In this document: positions 13,385-26,326 of the stretch, in pieces
How positions within the stretch are numbered: position 1 is the first letter of the stretch
How the letters are laid out: the number at the start of each line of letters is the position of its first letter
Source: Apostichopus japonicus
Lineage: Eukaryota; Echinodermata; Holothuroidea; Aspidochirotida; Stichopodidae
Reading direction: 5' to 3'
DNA length: 64,000 nt
Assembly: GCF_037975245.1 (NCBI RefSeq)
Contig: NC_092576.1
Coordinates: forward strand, 41,224,611-41,288,610
Position numbers and translations under genes: made by a program
Notes under the pieces: model-generated
Database searches by the model: none
Told to the model about the DNA's origin: nothing
The model's input: the letters and a program-made list of their open reading frames with translations, nothing else

Positions 13385-16300
13385 TTGTGTCCAAAGTCAA
13401 ATTATCTTGATCTTAATTGCAAATACTAACAAATTATAATCAAACCAAAGTTACTAAATTATCAGCAAAAAACAAAATAAAATAAAAATAGGAATCAGTG
13501 GTTTCCCGTAATTTATATCAGCAACGAAATCGATTTCCTTGTAATGATAATACTTGATATTTAAGGAGACTTTCTGATAAGTTTGCTGTGTGAGTAATTA
13601 CATTAATGCGTACGTACACATGTGTATTATATACTTATAATGCTTAATAAATTTTCCGAATCAGAATGCATTCAACAAGTTTCATTTATCATTTTAACCG
13701 ATTTCAAATTGTAACCGAACTTGCGAAGTTGTGTAACTTTTAAGAGCTATTCGTTACCCTGTATTAACTATTTTAAGTAATGTTGTTATTCTTTGCTTGG
13801 AGATCTCGGTTATCCTCCTTAGTTGTTTACTATGACGTAAGCAATCGTGCACCTGGCCTTTGTTCGAATAGTTGGGCTTCCGGTCCCCGGAAATGTGGTG
13901 ACCGCAACTCAGGGGCGGTGTTCATTAAAGTAGTACATTCTCGAGCGCGCAAACTTAAGGTATTGTTCAGGAGTAGTACAAAAGGAGTTGAATATAACGT
14001 GCAACGTGGCGCTCTTCGTCAAAATATCATTCAAGACGTCCACGTAAGGTACGTTATCTTATTATTTTCTATCAACCAAGTTGGTATGTTTGTAGTACCA
14101 CAGCATCGTGTCTAACTGTTGGTATATATTGTAAGTGCCCAGAATATTGCTTAATACATTTGTGAGTCGTATGAATTGTTTGCAAGCTGAGCTATTGTCC
14201 TGAGGGAGATTACGTTCAGTTATTTAGGAGTAAGTTTATTGGTCGATTGTTATCATTTACGTTATTTAGTAGCGCTCTGAACTACGTTAAACTGTATGTA
14301 CGTTCGTAAAGATCAGTGCTGTGCTGTGAATGGAAATATCTCAGTTAGTCCTTAGAAGCAGCATTAGTGCAGTAGTCCTAGTTCAGCTAACATGTATATG
14401 CCAACATGTAAGTAGGCACATCCCATATAAGCACTTCTTTGGCAGTTGCCGGATTGTTCATTCCCTGACATTCATTATTTAGTTATATGATTTATTTTTA
14501 CAAGTCCTCGTGGTGTTATAAAATAAACAAGGTGGTAATCTCTGGACTTTGGTTCCTTTTAATTGACAATATCTTCCCTTTAATGTAATGTGATGTTTAA
14601 GAAATGCACATAGAATGTTCCACCACATTCACCCGATACTCATAGCTAATAAAGTAACTACTGTACATGTTCCACAACAGTGCATCAGTAACTAATGCGC
14701 TGTGTTCGCGGTACACTTGGCACATAAATTACTGGAAAGCTGTTACACGTTGATGTTACTTTAGCGTTCCTTAGGCGTGGTTTCAGTCTGCTTGTTAAGC
14801 GTAGCCTGGGCATTCTTTTTAACGAAAATTTTAAGAAACGAGAAGTTTATTTATTTTTCGTAACTTTGACCTTCAACTGCCTCGTTAGTATTTTAAACTG
14901 CGTTGGGCTTATAGGAAATTGCTTGTAGGAAATTGCGTTGGGCTTATAAGTCTCTAGCCCTTGCAACAACAGCCAAATGTTTCCACGGGGGAGTCTACCA
15001 CACGGGAAATGACTTTTTTAGGAGAGTTGTTCCACTCTGACATCATCAATACAGAATTTCAAGCGTATTACGTAATCAATGGCGGCTAACTATGTATTAT
15101 CGTGAGGCTTTAGGAGCAATTTTTAAAGCGAGCGGTTTCAGTCAATCAGAAAGGCGGTTAGCTTAAAAATCGTATATTAGAGAATTTTGAGGTTACTGAA
15201 TAATAACAATTGTCTTTGATCCCTGCCTTTGTTATTCCTTTAATCTGCCTCTAATTAACTTAACGCAGACAACGGTTAATTGTTAATAGCCTCACCAAAG
15301 TCATTTAAGCTACACAAAAGACAATATGCCCGGTAGTAACCAATATTTTTTAAAATGAGATTATCGTATCAAGTGCTATGCTTCTTCTCCACAATACTCA
15401 AAGTCCACGTGTAGACTCATATGTGACCTCACCTAATATACATAAACTCTGTAACCGGTTAATAGTCACTTATCAAACAACTAGTTAAATTGAATCAGTT
15501 CCTAAGTATACTGCAAAGTACGCCAAAGTACGTGACTGAAAATCCTGTTATTTTTCTTGAATGATATTACGTTGTAAGAGCTTGGTTCGCTATTTAGCTT
15601 AATATAAACAACTGGATTTGAAATATCATTCGTATGAAACTTTACAGTTGGAAGTCTGACCCCGTGACCTCGAAGAAAGATCAACGATTACGCATATCAT
15701 TAAATTTGAATTTCCCCGCATTTTACGTAAAGTAGGTCCTACTATTGAATCACAGAATTTACAGACATTGAAGGTTTACAACTTACCAAAACTTCACAGA
15801 ATGGATTAAAAGTAATTCTTATGTATGGTAGGGCAAAGATATCCGAGAAAAAATCAACGAAAACCTATGAAACAACGTTTGCAATCCAACTTCGTCCTCA
15901 CACAAGTATTCCTAGGTGACACAAAATAGGCCAAAACGAACCAACGAAAGAGAGTTACAGCAAAAAAGTTCTCCCATTTGTGGATCTTCTACTCTCCTAC
16001 ATGATGCTGTAAAGATTAGGTGAAATGGTTGTCTAAGACGGCCAGTCACAAAACGATTAGCTCGACACGCGCGACTTTGTTGCTACCGCCGCCATTTTGA
16101 AATTAGTTAGACTTTCGCCAAGTCGTTTGCATGCTATGGGCTACAACCGACAAGACTTCACTCAAATCGTTTTCAATGTAGTGGAACCCATTCCTACAGT
16201 GTTCGGTCTATTAAGAATGCTAGGTTTTGTAGCGTGAAATGAAGTAATTTAAGTTGTGCTTAGGTTTTGAAGAAATTATGTCCCCAATTCTAATGTATGA

Positions 16301-16700
16301 GTAGGTAAAACGTGGAATTACTGAGAGCTGCATATGGGAGGGGTAAGAGTGGCAAGATGGGGGGAGGGGAGATGCAAGTGTTGAATTTCTTACAAGATCA
16401 TTGGTAGTAATTGTGAAGGTAACACAAACTTCCCCCCCCCCCCAAGTCTGTTGCTTTATTGTAAGGAATTCCACAATACCCAAATATTTACACCTGCAAT
16501 ACCAAATGTGTTATACTTACCCACCTTACAATAGCTCAACAGTAGACCTTACTCAGTGAGGATCTGCAAAGCTGGGTCCTCCATCTGCTGCTTATATCCA
16601 TGAATAAACATCAGTTAACAGTTTTCCAGTCAATACCAATCTTTTTGTTGATTGATATATTACATAACATTACCACTTGTTTATAAAGGAGTGAAGTACT
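13385..16700. other. Intergenic, no supported gene
   Basis: The region contains one open frame of about 110 codons at 13780-14115 and a small duplication around GCGTTGGGCTTATA at 14900-14960. It also holds one copy of a ~45-bp motif (from 16027) that recurs at 26271. Nothing else is recognisable. Confidence 0.4.
16027..16070 (+). repeat. Direct repeat partner of 26271
   Basis: GGTTGTCTAAGACG, followed after a short gap by AGTCACA and AACGAT, occurs here and again at 26271-26315 in the same orientation. The two copies are about 10.2 kb apart and bracket the CXC/nuclease gene. Flanks outside the motif do not match. Confidence 0.6.
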
Positions 16701-16900
16701 GGGGCTTGGGTAGGGGTGTAGGGGAGGGGTGTGGTGTTTAGGGGCTGGGGTGTTTTTAGGGTTTTGGGAGGGGATGTAGTCGGCTATGGGGATTCGGGGA
16801 AGGATGTGGTGTTCACCAGCTTTGGGATGAGTGGGGTGTGTACTAGCTTTGGGAATGGTTAGGGTATTTCGGAGGGATAAGGTGGGTTTGCTGTTCTTTG
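16701..16900 (+). repeat. G-rich block
   Basis: Runs of three to five G recur every few bases on the + strand (GGGGTGTAGGGGAGGGG and similar), with GTGTGG and TTTGGG spacers. It could form G-quadruplexes. No coding frame is evident. Confidence 0.65.
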
Positions 16901-17796
16901 GGTCGGGAACTATAACTTAAAGTTGACTTGCAGTACACAGGACATGTTTGGATGCATTAGTTACTACGGATAATCCGACCAAATTTTATTTTGAGTAGGG
17001 ACTGCTTTCTTCTTTTTGTAAATGCATACAGAGAAAATTAGTCTAACAATGGAAAGAGAATTGCCAGGTCTTTTATTAATCTCTTGATGTGACACTCCCC
17101 TTGAAAGAACATGTTTAAATGTACTGTGCAATATGATATATATTTTACATACATGGAAGAAAATGAAGACATGCAGTAAAGGTTGCATAATTTACATTAG
17201 TCACTTCAAAGTGAAATGCTTTGGTACAATGGAAGGAATGGTTTATAAAACTTAAATAATACTTAATATGAAACACACACTTTATACAATGAAGACTTCA
17301 TACAATAATATTGTCTGATATAGTGGCAAGTGCATTATGACTGTATTACAAGGTGGCATAGTGAAAGGCATGACATAGCAAAAACAGTTCAGGTGGCAGG
17401 ATGGATGGTTTGACAAACTTTTGCATCTTGAATACAAGTTAATTATGAAATGGTACTTTGAGATGGTGAGATATAACTTTGACATAAAACGTGAGATTTA
17501 AATTAATGAAAAGATATGGAAAAGTAAATGGTTAAAGTAGAAAGTAAATATATGGCTTAAAACTTGACAGAAAACTTAAAATGATTTATATAAATAAACT
17601 CTTATATGAAGACTTTAGATATGAGGTAATATACATGAGGATGTAATAAAATCTGGAAAGGTCTGTTCACCGTAAGAATGAGGTATGTTAAGCACATGGA
17701 TACATTTTGTGTGTTCACGTTTCACCTTAGACTGAATACTGGTGAAATTGTTGCAACAGTCTTAATACAACATACTGTAACAAAACAAATAGACTT

Positions 17797-19120
17797 CAAG
17801 AATGAATAAAACTTTCCTTCTTTGGGAATGTTTTTTTCTTGGCAAATATACATTTGGAAGCACCTTAGAGAAATTTATGTGCAACACACATCAAATACTA
17901 TAGGCAATGGCAATAATTTGTATGTGACAAACATGCATCAAGGCATCTTGAGTAAAATTAAAATTTAATGAAAGGTTTCTTAATTTTTGGCAAGAAAAGT
18001 TTCTCTTGTCCACTGAACGGAAAGAGCACATTTTAGTGTTCTGAGTGTAAGTAACACACAGGAAAGACTATTAGTCAATGGCAATAACTTGGCAATATTT
18101 TTTTTTTTTTTTTGACCACTGAAGGCTTCAAGAGAAATGGAAATGTTACTATTGAAATTTAATGAAAGGTTTCTTAATTTTTGGCAAGAAAAGTTTCTCT
18201 TGTCCACTAAATGGGAAGAGCACATTTTAGTGTTCTGTGTGTAACTAACACACAGGAAAGACTATTATTCAATGGCAAAAACTTGGCAATAACGTTGTTG
18301 TTTTTCTCCACTGAAGGCTTCAAGAGTAAATGGAAATATCAAAAGTGAATGAAAGATATTATTTCTGGCAAGATATTTTTCTTGTCTTTGAAATGGGAAA
18401 GCAAATTTTAGTGTTTTGCATGTAACACACACAGGAAAGACTAAGTCAATGGCAATAGTTTGTATGTAACATACATACAGTAAATGGAAGGTAAATATCA
18501 AAACAGAATGAAAGATGTTATATTTTGCAAGTTTTTTTTTGCTTGTCTCCTGAATGGGACCGCAAACTTTAGTGTTTTGCATGTAACACACACAAGAAAG
18601 ACTAAGTCAATAATTTGTATGTGGAATACATACAGTAAATGGAACGTAAATATCAAAAGTGAATGAAAGCTTCCTTGTTTATTAGGAAGATACTTTTTCT
18701 TGTCTCCTAAATGGGAAAGCACATTTAAGTGTCTTGCGTGTAACACACAGGAAAGACTATAAGTCAACGGTAGTAACTTGTATGTGACATACATACATCA
18801 AAGGCTTCAGAGTAAATGGAAACATAAATATCAAAAGTTTATGGAAGATTTTATTTTTGGCAAGATATTTTTTGGCTCCTGAATAGGAGAGCACATTAAA
18901 GTATTTTGAGTGTAACACATACAGGAAAGACTAAGTCAATGACAATAATATGTATGAGGCATACATTTATAAAAGGCCTTGAGAGTACATGTAAATATGA
19001 AAAGTGAATGACAGTTTCCTTTTTTTTGGGCAAGATAATGTTTTTGTCCCCTGATTGGGAAAGCACATTTTAGAGTTCTGCTTGTAGAACAGACACATGA
19101 AAGACTATTAGTGACTGGTC
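17797..19120. repeat. Minisatellite, ~155-190 bp unit, ~8 copies
   Basis: Successive units start near 17797, 17969, 18159, 18349, 18508, 18661, 18840 and 19006, each near AATGAAAG. Each repeats the landmarks TTTTTGGCAAGA, CTTGTC, AGCACATTTTAGTGTT, TAACACACAGGAAAGACTA and GTCAATGGCAATA. Units vary by indels and T-run length, so the array is old. It lies downstream of the minus-strand CXC gene. Open frames inside are by-products of the repeat. Confidence 0.9.
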
Positions 19121-19743
19121 ACTGGCAAGATGCAAGATACCTTTCTATATTGGCAGTTCTTCAGTAGGACATTACATTCCAATGGCAAGCTTATAAATGA
19201 ATAGATTTTAGGAATTTTTTTCTTTTACCACCAGTAAAATCTTCCACTAAGTAATAAATCATCAATTCCCAAGTGAAAGCCCCATGATTTGACAAAGTAA
19301 ATCAACATGATGCTTTTGTTCTTGAAATGCCCAAGTTTGACTATTTAAGTATTGCAAGCCAATTCACTTCACTAATGATGCCTCAAATTACTCCACCTAC
19401 TTTCCCTGCTTTCTTCCCATCCCCTTTGTTTTCCCCCTTACCCCCCCTTCCTTCCCTCAAGTACACTAATACTTACATCTGAATGTTGCATACACTACCG
19501 ATAAAAGTGACAGTAGATGATGGCATTTTAGTTAGCACTCTACACCATGTTGTTGCATAGTACGGCTGCACTGAACAAAACAAAAAAAGAGTTAATGATA
19601 TTCATTAAAGAGAAGTTTTTAAAGATAAAGACTCCCAATACTGTAAGTTCTAAATACCTGCAGACAATATGAGAAAGATCATTACTACAAAAACAACATT
19701 CAAGAACTGTTGTATCCTTGTATAAAATACATAAAACATTTTA

Positions 19744-20502
19744 CTAATGCATATCCTCAGAATCTGAGTCTGAAGCAGTGAATGAAGTAGGAATATGACC
19801 TGGAGAATGAAATGGATGGTCCACATCACTGTCCGACTCTGATGTGGTATAGTCAGAGCTGCTTTCTACTTCACCTATGTCACTTACTGCTCTGCTGGTC
19901 TCCAACCTATTTTTGCAATTTAAGCATGAACATGATGGTCCACAACTTGTCTCCATCCTAACACACTTGCATCTCTTAGAACTGCAGCCTGTCTTACATT
20001 TGCAACCAGTTTTCAAGAAATGGGTTACTTCTGCAATATGTGATAAATTCTCTGGAGTATCCCAAATAGCCTGTAACCCTGTGTCTATCTTCTTCCAGCC
20101 ATAACTTGACACATCAGGGACTATAACTTTACCTGAGCATGCTTGTGCCCAAAGCTGAGAAGTCCAACAACAGCGTAGCCAATGATAATACAAGGCTGAT
20201 GCAGATGGCATCCAGTATGACTCATCAGAAATACGATGAAAATGACCTTCACGAATCTTCGAAACAAAAGCTTTGTGATGGTATAGTACATTTATTTCTG
20301 GTGTGTACAAAGAGTGAAAAAGTTCTTCGGGATTATCCTCTGAAAATCCACCTGCATGAGTCTGGAAGTAAACTGAGCCAATAAGTCTATAAAATGCATA
20401 TATACCTTCCTCTGAATGACAAGAATCAGCCAGCAGAAGTCCAGGCTGGACGCCACCTGTAATAAATTTGGCGTGCCGCAAGAAAGCTTTGAGGAAAGTC
20501 AA
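19744..20502 (-). pseudogene. CXC-domain C-terminus of the nuclease/CXC gene
   Basis: This 252-codon frame continues the upstream 1434-codon frame after a one-base shift, and it remains open to about 20555. It first completes the nuclease module (NYVSFFKGQSKLTFLKAFL, the H2TH-like motif), then runs through a middle region to a single Tesmin/TSO1-type CXC unit with pattern CxCx3Cx4CxCx6Cx3CxCx2C (from CKCKTGCSSKRCKC). It ends in an acidic Ser/Asp-rich tail (SESDSDVD, DSDSEDMH). CXC domains bind DNA in known family members. The nominal TTG start is an artefact of the shift and not a true start. Confidence 0.75.
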
Positions 20503-23500
20503 TTTGGACTGCCCCTTGAAAAATGAAACATAATTACAACCGCTACAAATAAAACCATTTCCAAGAAAGATGGAGCAAGTTCCAGTCTGTCACCAAGAGA
20601 CTGAAGGTCAAAGTCTTTCAAGAGTGAAGAACAAATATCACCAACCAACACAAACAAGTCATTCCTGAATTGCTTTCTAAGCTGTACATACACAAATTTG
20701 TTAGCAAAAATAGACTGCATGAAGGGAAGACCAATATGAAAAGTGTCTCGATCTGGACTGAATATAACAATGCTTTTACAGGTTGTTTTACTAGCATGGA
20801 ACCAAGCACGTGAATCGCCTTCTTCATGGTCAGAAAATAGAGAAGGAACAAAGGACACAGTACCATCAATTAGTTCACTGGCTTTGTCTGTATGTTCGCC
20901 ATCAAACCCTCCAGCAGTCACTAGTCTCCCAGGACAGGTGTCAACCAATTGAGCAATCTGCATAACCTCATGTGATAAGAATGATACAAGAAGGCGTTTC
21001 TGTGTTCGGTTCGATATAAATTGTGTCCAATTTCCAGGCTTAGGTGTAGAAGATGAAATTATTGTAATGCAATCATCACTATGAGATGCATTAGAATGCT
21101 CATCTCGACGCTGACGCTCTATGTCTTTGGGCAAAACACCATGCCTTCCAGGATGGTCAAAAATGATGTGAACCTCAGAAGCCTTCAAAAAACGAACTGC
21201 TGAAACAACCCACTGCTTATATAAAAATGAAGCATAGTCACCAAATGTCTTGTGACAATCGAGGGGTCTTGTGAGGTTGATCATGAACATACCTTCCATA
21301 ATTACACAAACACCACCAGATGAAAGATGTTCATGACAAGGCTTTTCACAAAAAGTCTGTGGAAACCTTTTCTGCAGAAAAGAGGCAGAAGCTGCCTTGT
21401 TACCTTTGTTTGGGATGCCATCACTGTCACAGATGGCCCTAGGAAGAGGAATAAACTGGTTAAGGGAAGACACTGCAGCATTGTTGCTTTTAGAACATGC
21501 TACCTGCTTTCGAAGACAAGCAATTTGCAGCTTATGATCTTTCAGTTCTTGGCGCTTCTTGATCGTTGTTTTCTTCTTATCTGCAAAAGTGTGAAGGTTC
21601 CTTCGCTTTCTGGAGGGTTTAGCAGAAGCTTCTGCTATTATAAAACATGACACATAGGAAATAAAGTCTGCCTCACCAACTGAATAGAAAGTAGTAAGAT
21701 CAGTAGTAACAAGGGGGCTTGCCACCTTCTCATCAAACAAATGGACAAGGGCTACTCGATCTGAGACGCTAAACACTTTAGACTGTCTTAATTTTTCTAG
21801 ATAGCATCGAATATTGGACTCTATCACAGAATGGTTGGCTGAATCAACTTCTAAAGAACTACGGAAAGGCTTCACCTGCTTTGCCAAGTTATTGGTTACA
21901 CGTGACCTGAAAGGTAAATAATGCATTAGTCGATTGAGTCCTTGAGGATCGGTTGCATTCATGGCCATTTTCATGTCTTTGTTTATGCACATCTCATGAG
22001 CCTCATCTAGCGCTACACACTGATTATGGTTGCCACTGAGACTGACAGCAAAAGCACCTGCTTCAAGATGACGTAAAACATAACTTGGGCAAGTTTTTAA
22101 AGTTGCAATGTGGATGGGAACTACTCTTAGATAATTGGTTCGATTCATCGCATGAAATAATGGACACATCTGGCGAACACATGCACCTCTAAGACTAAAA
22201 TCCCTAGATCTGATAGACATATACAAACCTCCATAAAACATCATGTCTCTCGAAAAAAAATTTGACCAGAACTGAAAGGTTGTGTCTGACATACACTTTG
22301 ACTGAACAAATTCCTTAAAGGTAAGGTAAACAGCCTCAAGATGTTCCATCAATGAACTATTGAAAATAGTTGGAAACAGATTAGACTTCTTCTGCCCAAT
22401 CTCTTTCTCTAGTAGAGTAAAGAAAGATTGGTCAAGTCTAGACTCATCCGAAATATACAAATGAAGAATGTGCCTATACAGTGCCTCCCATGCCTGCAAA
22501 AGAAAGTGATGGGTTTTCTTAAACCCAGAAGCAAAAAGAACAGTTTGCAGGGTTTTACCCTTATGAAACTGGGACAAAAGTGTCTTCAGTCCAGCATCTG
22601 AGTACAACTTCATTAAAGGTGGTTGACTGTTTTTCAAGAGGTGCCACTCTCCCAAATATGGGATTACCCAGTCCAGTTCTTCGCCGTACAGTCGTTTCAA
22701 GTTAAGGATGACATCATATGTTTTACAGTCACCAGCAACAACCAAGTGCTGTATCTGCGAACCAACTTGGTGCTTCCGATAAAGTATGTCTAAAACATTG
22801 AGAATAGTTTGCTGACTTTCAGCTGGCTCAGGTAGGATGGAAATATAATGGACTGTTGACTTCTCTGTGGGAAAATCCAGGTCTGTAAAACATGTTTTCA
22901 GATCTGGCATGACAATGTCTGGATGTCTAGAGTATTGCAACTGCTTGACAAGCATGTAATAGAAAACTTTCCTTTCAAAACAGGAGAGAGCAGTTGCTTC
23001 ACTTTCAGCGAGAGAAAAATCACTAACTGAAAGGACACGAAAAGGATTCCTAAAAGACATTACTGCTGAATAAGTTTGGTTTGATGAGGCTTGGTAATCC
23101 CTGATGTCATCAACTGATAAATTACTGCATTGACCTACTCTATTATAACTATGTACTGCCTTACCTGCAGCACTGCCAATAGAAGTTGTAACAGGCAACG
23201 GTTCAACAGACTGAACAGATTTTCCATGAAAACCCCTATTGGCCTGACCAACTTTGTCAGATGCATAAGCACTATTTCTATCGATGTTGTCCACTGATGC
23301 CACACAGAAACTGTTTGAAAGAATAACTGGCTTATCATTCATTTCAGCCTTTGAAATGGTGGTTTGAAAACGAAGGAAAGTGCTTTTAGACACAGTTATA
23401 CCAAAGTTTGAGAGGTAATTGAAGCATAAAGTTGAGGAAGATGTAAACCGATCAACCAGGTCAGAAATAGCCATGTGAAGATGACTAAAACAAGATTCAT

Positions 23501-24803
23501 TAGTTGTATACAAAAGACTGCAGACAATAAAGTAACGTTTCATTAACTTTGACCGACTGACTGCCTCGGATGGATGAGTATCAGAAAGAAAGTGCTCACT
23601 CCAGTTAAATCTGCTATTAAAATGGGTTGCTGAAAGTTCTGATGTACCTTGTGTGCATGCTACAACAAAATTCCAGACGACAGCAGGAATACGTTTAATT
23701 TCAGATACAAAATCAAATGTATCCAAACTGTACGATGTGGACCTGTCCTGAGAAATAATATCTCTAGCACTTGCAGACAAGTTTTGATTAATTTCACTTG
23801 AAATGTCAGAAAGATGCATGTTCCACAACGATGATACTGAAGTAGAAGGTGCTGGTTCAGCTTGAACAGCTTGAGACGATTTCTGATTGTATAAGGTAAG
23901 GTGAAGAGCTGTACACAGATCAGTTCCATGCCTTCTCATCATAGTTCCACACCTGTTATTTCCTTGAATACAAGAATTAATGATACATTCACCTATTGCT
24001 GACCTCACTGAAGACAGAAATAAATGGAGAGAACTGTGGGAAGAAGCTATCTGTGCCTCTAAACCCTCAGACGACACAACTTCCTTAAACTTAAAACAGT
24101 AGTCATTAAAGGCATTTTGAACTAGCAATGCCTTGTCATTGAGTAATGCTGTACCAATCTCAGATAAAGTATGAGCAAAAGCAAAGTCATCCACTGAATC
24201 AATAAAACCAGCGGAAGAGGCTTCAATGAAAAGCCGTAGCAGAGATGACAAGTATGGCTTACTGCTACGATTGAATGCAATGAATTTCTGGCCTTTACAA
24301 TACCTAGTAACAGAAGCATGACAAACAGTACATAAGTTGAAAGTTGCTTCACCTTTTAACTCTTCCTTTTGCATGACATCCACAGAATATGATCGAGCAG
24401 CACTAACATTACTACACAAGTTAAGACATGACTTTGCTGATCCACACAATGTACAATGCTTGACAGAAGACTGGTTATAAATACTGCAGTAATGATGGTG
24501 ACATAATGTGGCAATGATGGTTGATGGAGTAGCACTTTCTGGTGAAAAATCTAAGCCATACAACTGTAAAACTTCAGCAGGAAAAGATATTAAATTTGTG
24601 CACCCCTCCAAAGCACAACTCTGAGATAATGATCTTTTAACACCACGCTTTGAACTATGTTCAGAATCTGTGGCGTGGTGTTTCTTGCAAGCTTGACAAA
24701 TGCAGTCATCATCACTGCAATTCACAGCCCGGAGATTAATAACTGTTTGAGCATGTCTGGGTAATGCTTGCCCAGTGTGCCAGTATCGTGGCTTTTCTTT
24801 CAA
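20499..24803 (-). pseudogene. XPG/FEN1-like nuclease gene, N-terminal and middle part
   Basis: The frame is 1434 codons, intronless, with no ATG start visible; it opens just after a TGA near 24818. Order: a Cys/His-rich N-terminus with several CxxC pairs (CICQAC, CTLCGS, CTVC); a long middle with GDCKTYD and then WVIPYLGEWHLLK near residues 690-730, resembling the core of some transposase-like proteins; and from about residue 1200 a module matching XPG/FEN1 motif order (FDHPGRHG, EEGDSRAWFHA, FSPDRDTFHIG, then SGCNYVSFF in the next frame). Fusion with a CXC domain downstream suggests a nuclear DNA-acting protein. The frame breaks near 20550. It could be a multicopy selfish gene, a recently dead gene, or a sequencing error. 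Confidence 0.75.
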
Positions 24804-24819
24804 ACAAACCTTACATGGT

Positions 24820-26320
24820 CATGCACCTGGTCTTTCAGGGTGCAAAATTTGGCAAGAACTTTCTTTGGGCATTGCGATATACTGTCCATATACAAAACAT
24901 GAAAAAGTAAGCAAGATTTTAAGGAATTAAAAAGCAGTATTTAAATTACTGAGCTAGCGTCATGCTAGAAACTGCTTGGTGAATAATGCTAACAAACATT
25001 TGTCAAAACTCTTAAAGGTTAAACAATAACTAACTACTACAATACCTATCAGAGAAAGCACCTTCCAGTAAATACAATGTGTTTAAATCTAGTTGTCAGC
25101 CAAGCAATGTCACACTCTGATCCCTTAAGTAAAAACAATTAGTCTAATTGTAATAGCACAAAATATCAAAGGGGAAGCAGTATATAGCAAGCTGGTAATA
25201 TTTCTGTGTCTGTATATTGTCTACCTAACTACATTTAAAGCATACAGTAGGGCCTAAGGCCTTAACTTAAAGTGATGGATCCAGCTACTGTAGTTCAAGT
25301 ATTACTGCTGCTGCCAGTAGTATTATAACTGGGCTATGACCTTAAATAATACAATGTACAAAGGCGTTCTGCTACTATCGTATTTTAAATGCAGTCCAAA
25401 TCTTCTCAACCTCAGGCCTTAGAAATATTACCAAAGGACAGGACGTAGGCTAAGGACTAGAATGGCTGAAGCCATTATTAATATTGGACTTGGCTATGCC
25501 TAATTACTTAATTTATCAGTCTTAGGCCTACTGTAACTGTAGAAGTAGTATTCTATTACTATTTACAAGGGCCTAGTACCACTACTAGTAGTAGTAGTAG
25601 TACGTCATACTGTCAGTCACTGTCAGTAGCCTTGAAGGCCTACTAAAACTGAGACCTGCTGGTAGTAAAGATGGCCGAGAGCCAGTGTTTAGCCGAGGAT
25701 AATTATAAGTTCAAGACTTAGTGCCTATAGGATACAGTAGTAGCACTAGTAACTTAGGTACTAGCCTACTACTACTAGAACTAATATTCTAATATTAATA
25801 AATTATCATTAGTACAGTGATGTACTAGGCCTCACTTCCAGTAATATATAGGCTATTACTAGTTATTACTGTCCGCTATGCCCTCGAAATTTTAACTATT
25901 AGGTAGGCCTAAGTAGTACCGTAACATGTCAACTACCTGATTTTTTTTCATATTAACGCACAAAATGAGGGGAATCTAGGTCTATACGGACTAGTAACTT
26001 CACTATAAATACGAGACGTTGCAAATGTTGCACTAGCACACACTACATAGTAACCATTTAGAGCTAGGTTGCACGTTATAGGATATGGTGTTTTCGTGTA
26101 TTGTTGTATTATGTACGTTAGGATACAGAAATTTGAGGCAACCAAAACCCAATAGGGCACTACTTTCGTTGACCAAAAAATCACTCTTTTCGGGAGAGTT
26201 ACAACTTTTCTGACAAAAATGAGTAAGATTTAAGCTTAAATATTACAAAAATGCTATTTTTACGGTAAGAGGTTGTCTAAGACGCGAAAGTCACATAACG
26301 ATAGACGTCGACTCGATTTG
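24820..26320. other. 5' flank or intron of the CXC gene
   Basis: Immediately upstream on the minus strand a second frame (CPKKVLAKFCTLKDQVHDH) runs to about 24817, with a GTAAGG after it; it may be coding or a remnant. From about 25250 to 25900 the sequence is dense in TAGTA, CTACTAC and GGCCTA simple motifs, including TAG triplets near 25580. No firm exon could be chained across it. Confidence 0.35.
26271..26315 (+). repeat. Direct repeat partner of 16027
   Basis: This is the second copy of the motif starting GGTTGTCTAAGACG and continuing to AGTCACATAACGATAG. It lies just inside the intron that would follow the candidate exon at 26327-26500. Confidence 0.6.
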
Positions 26321-26326
26321 ACTTAC

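Noticed and set aside
13780-14115. An open frame of about 111 codons with higher GC than its surroundings and a GTAAGG near its end.
   Set aside because: No recognisable domain, no paralogue in the window and no partner exon. It could be a first exon, but the evidence is too thin.
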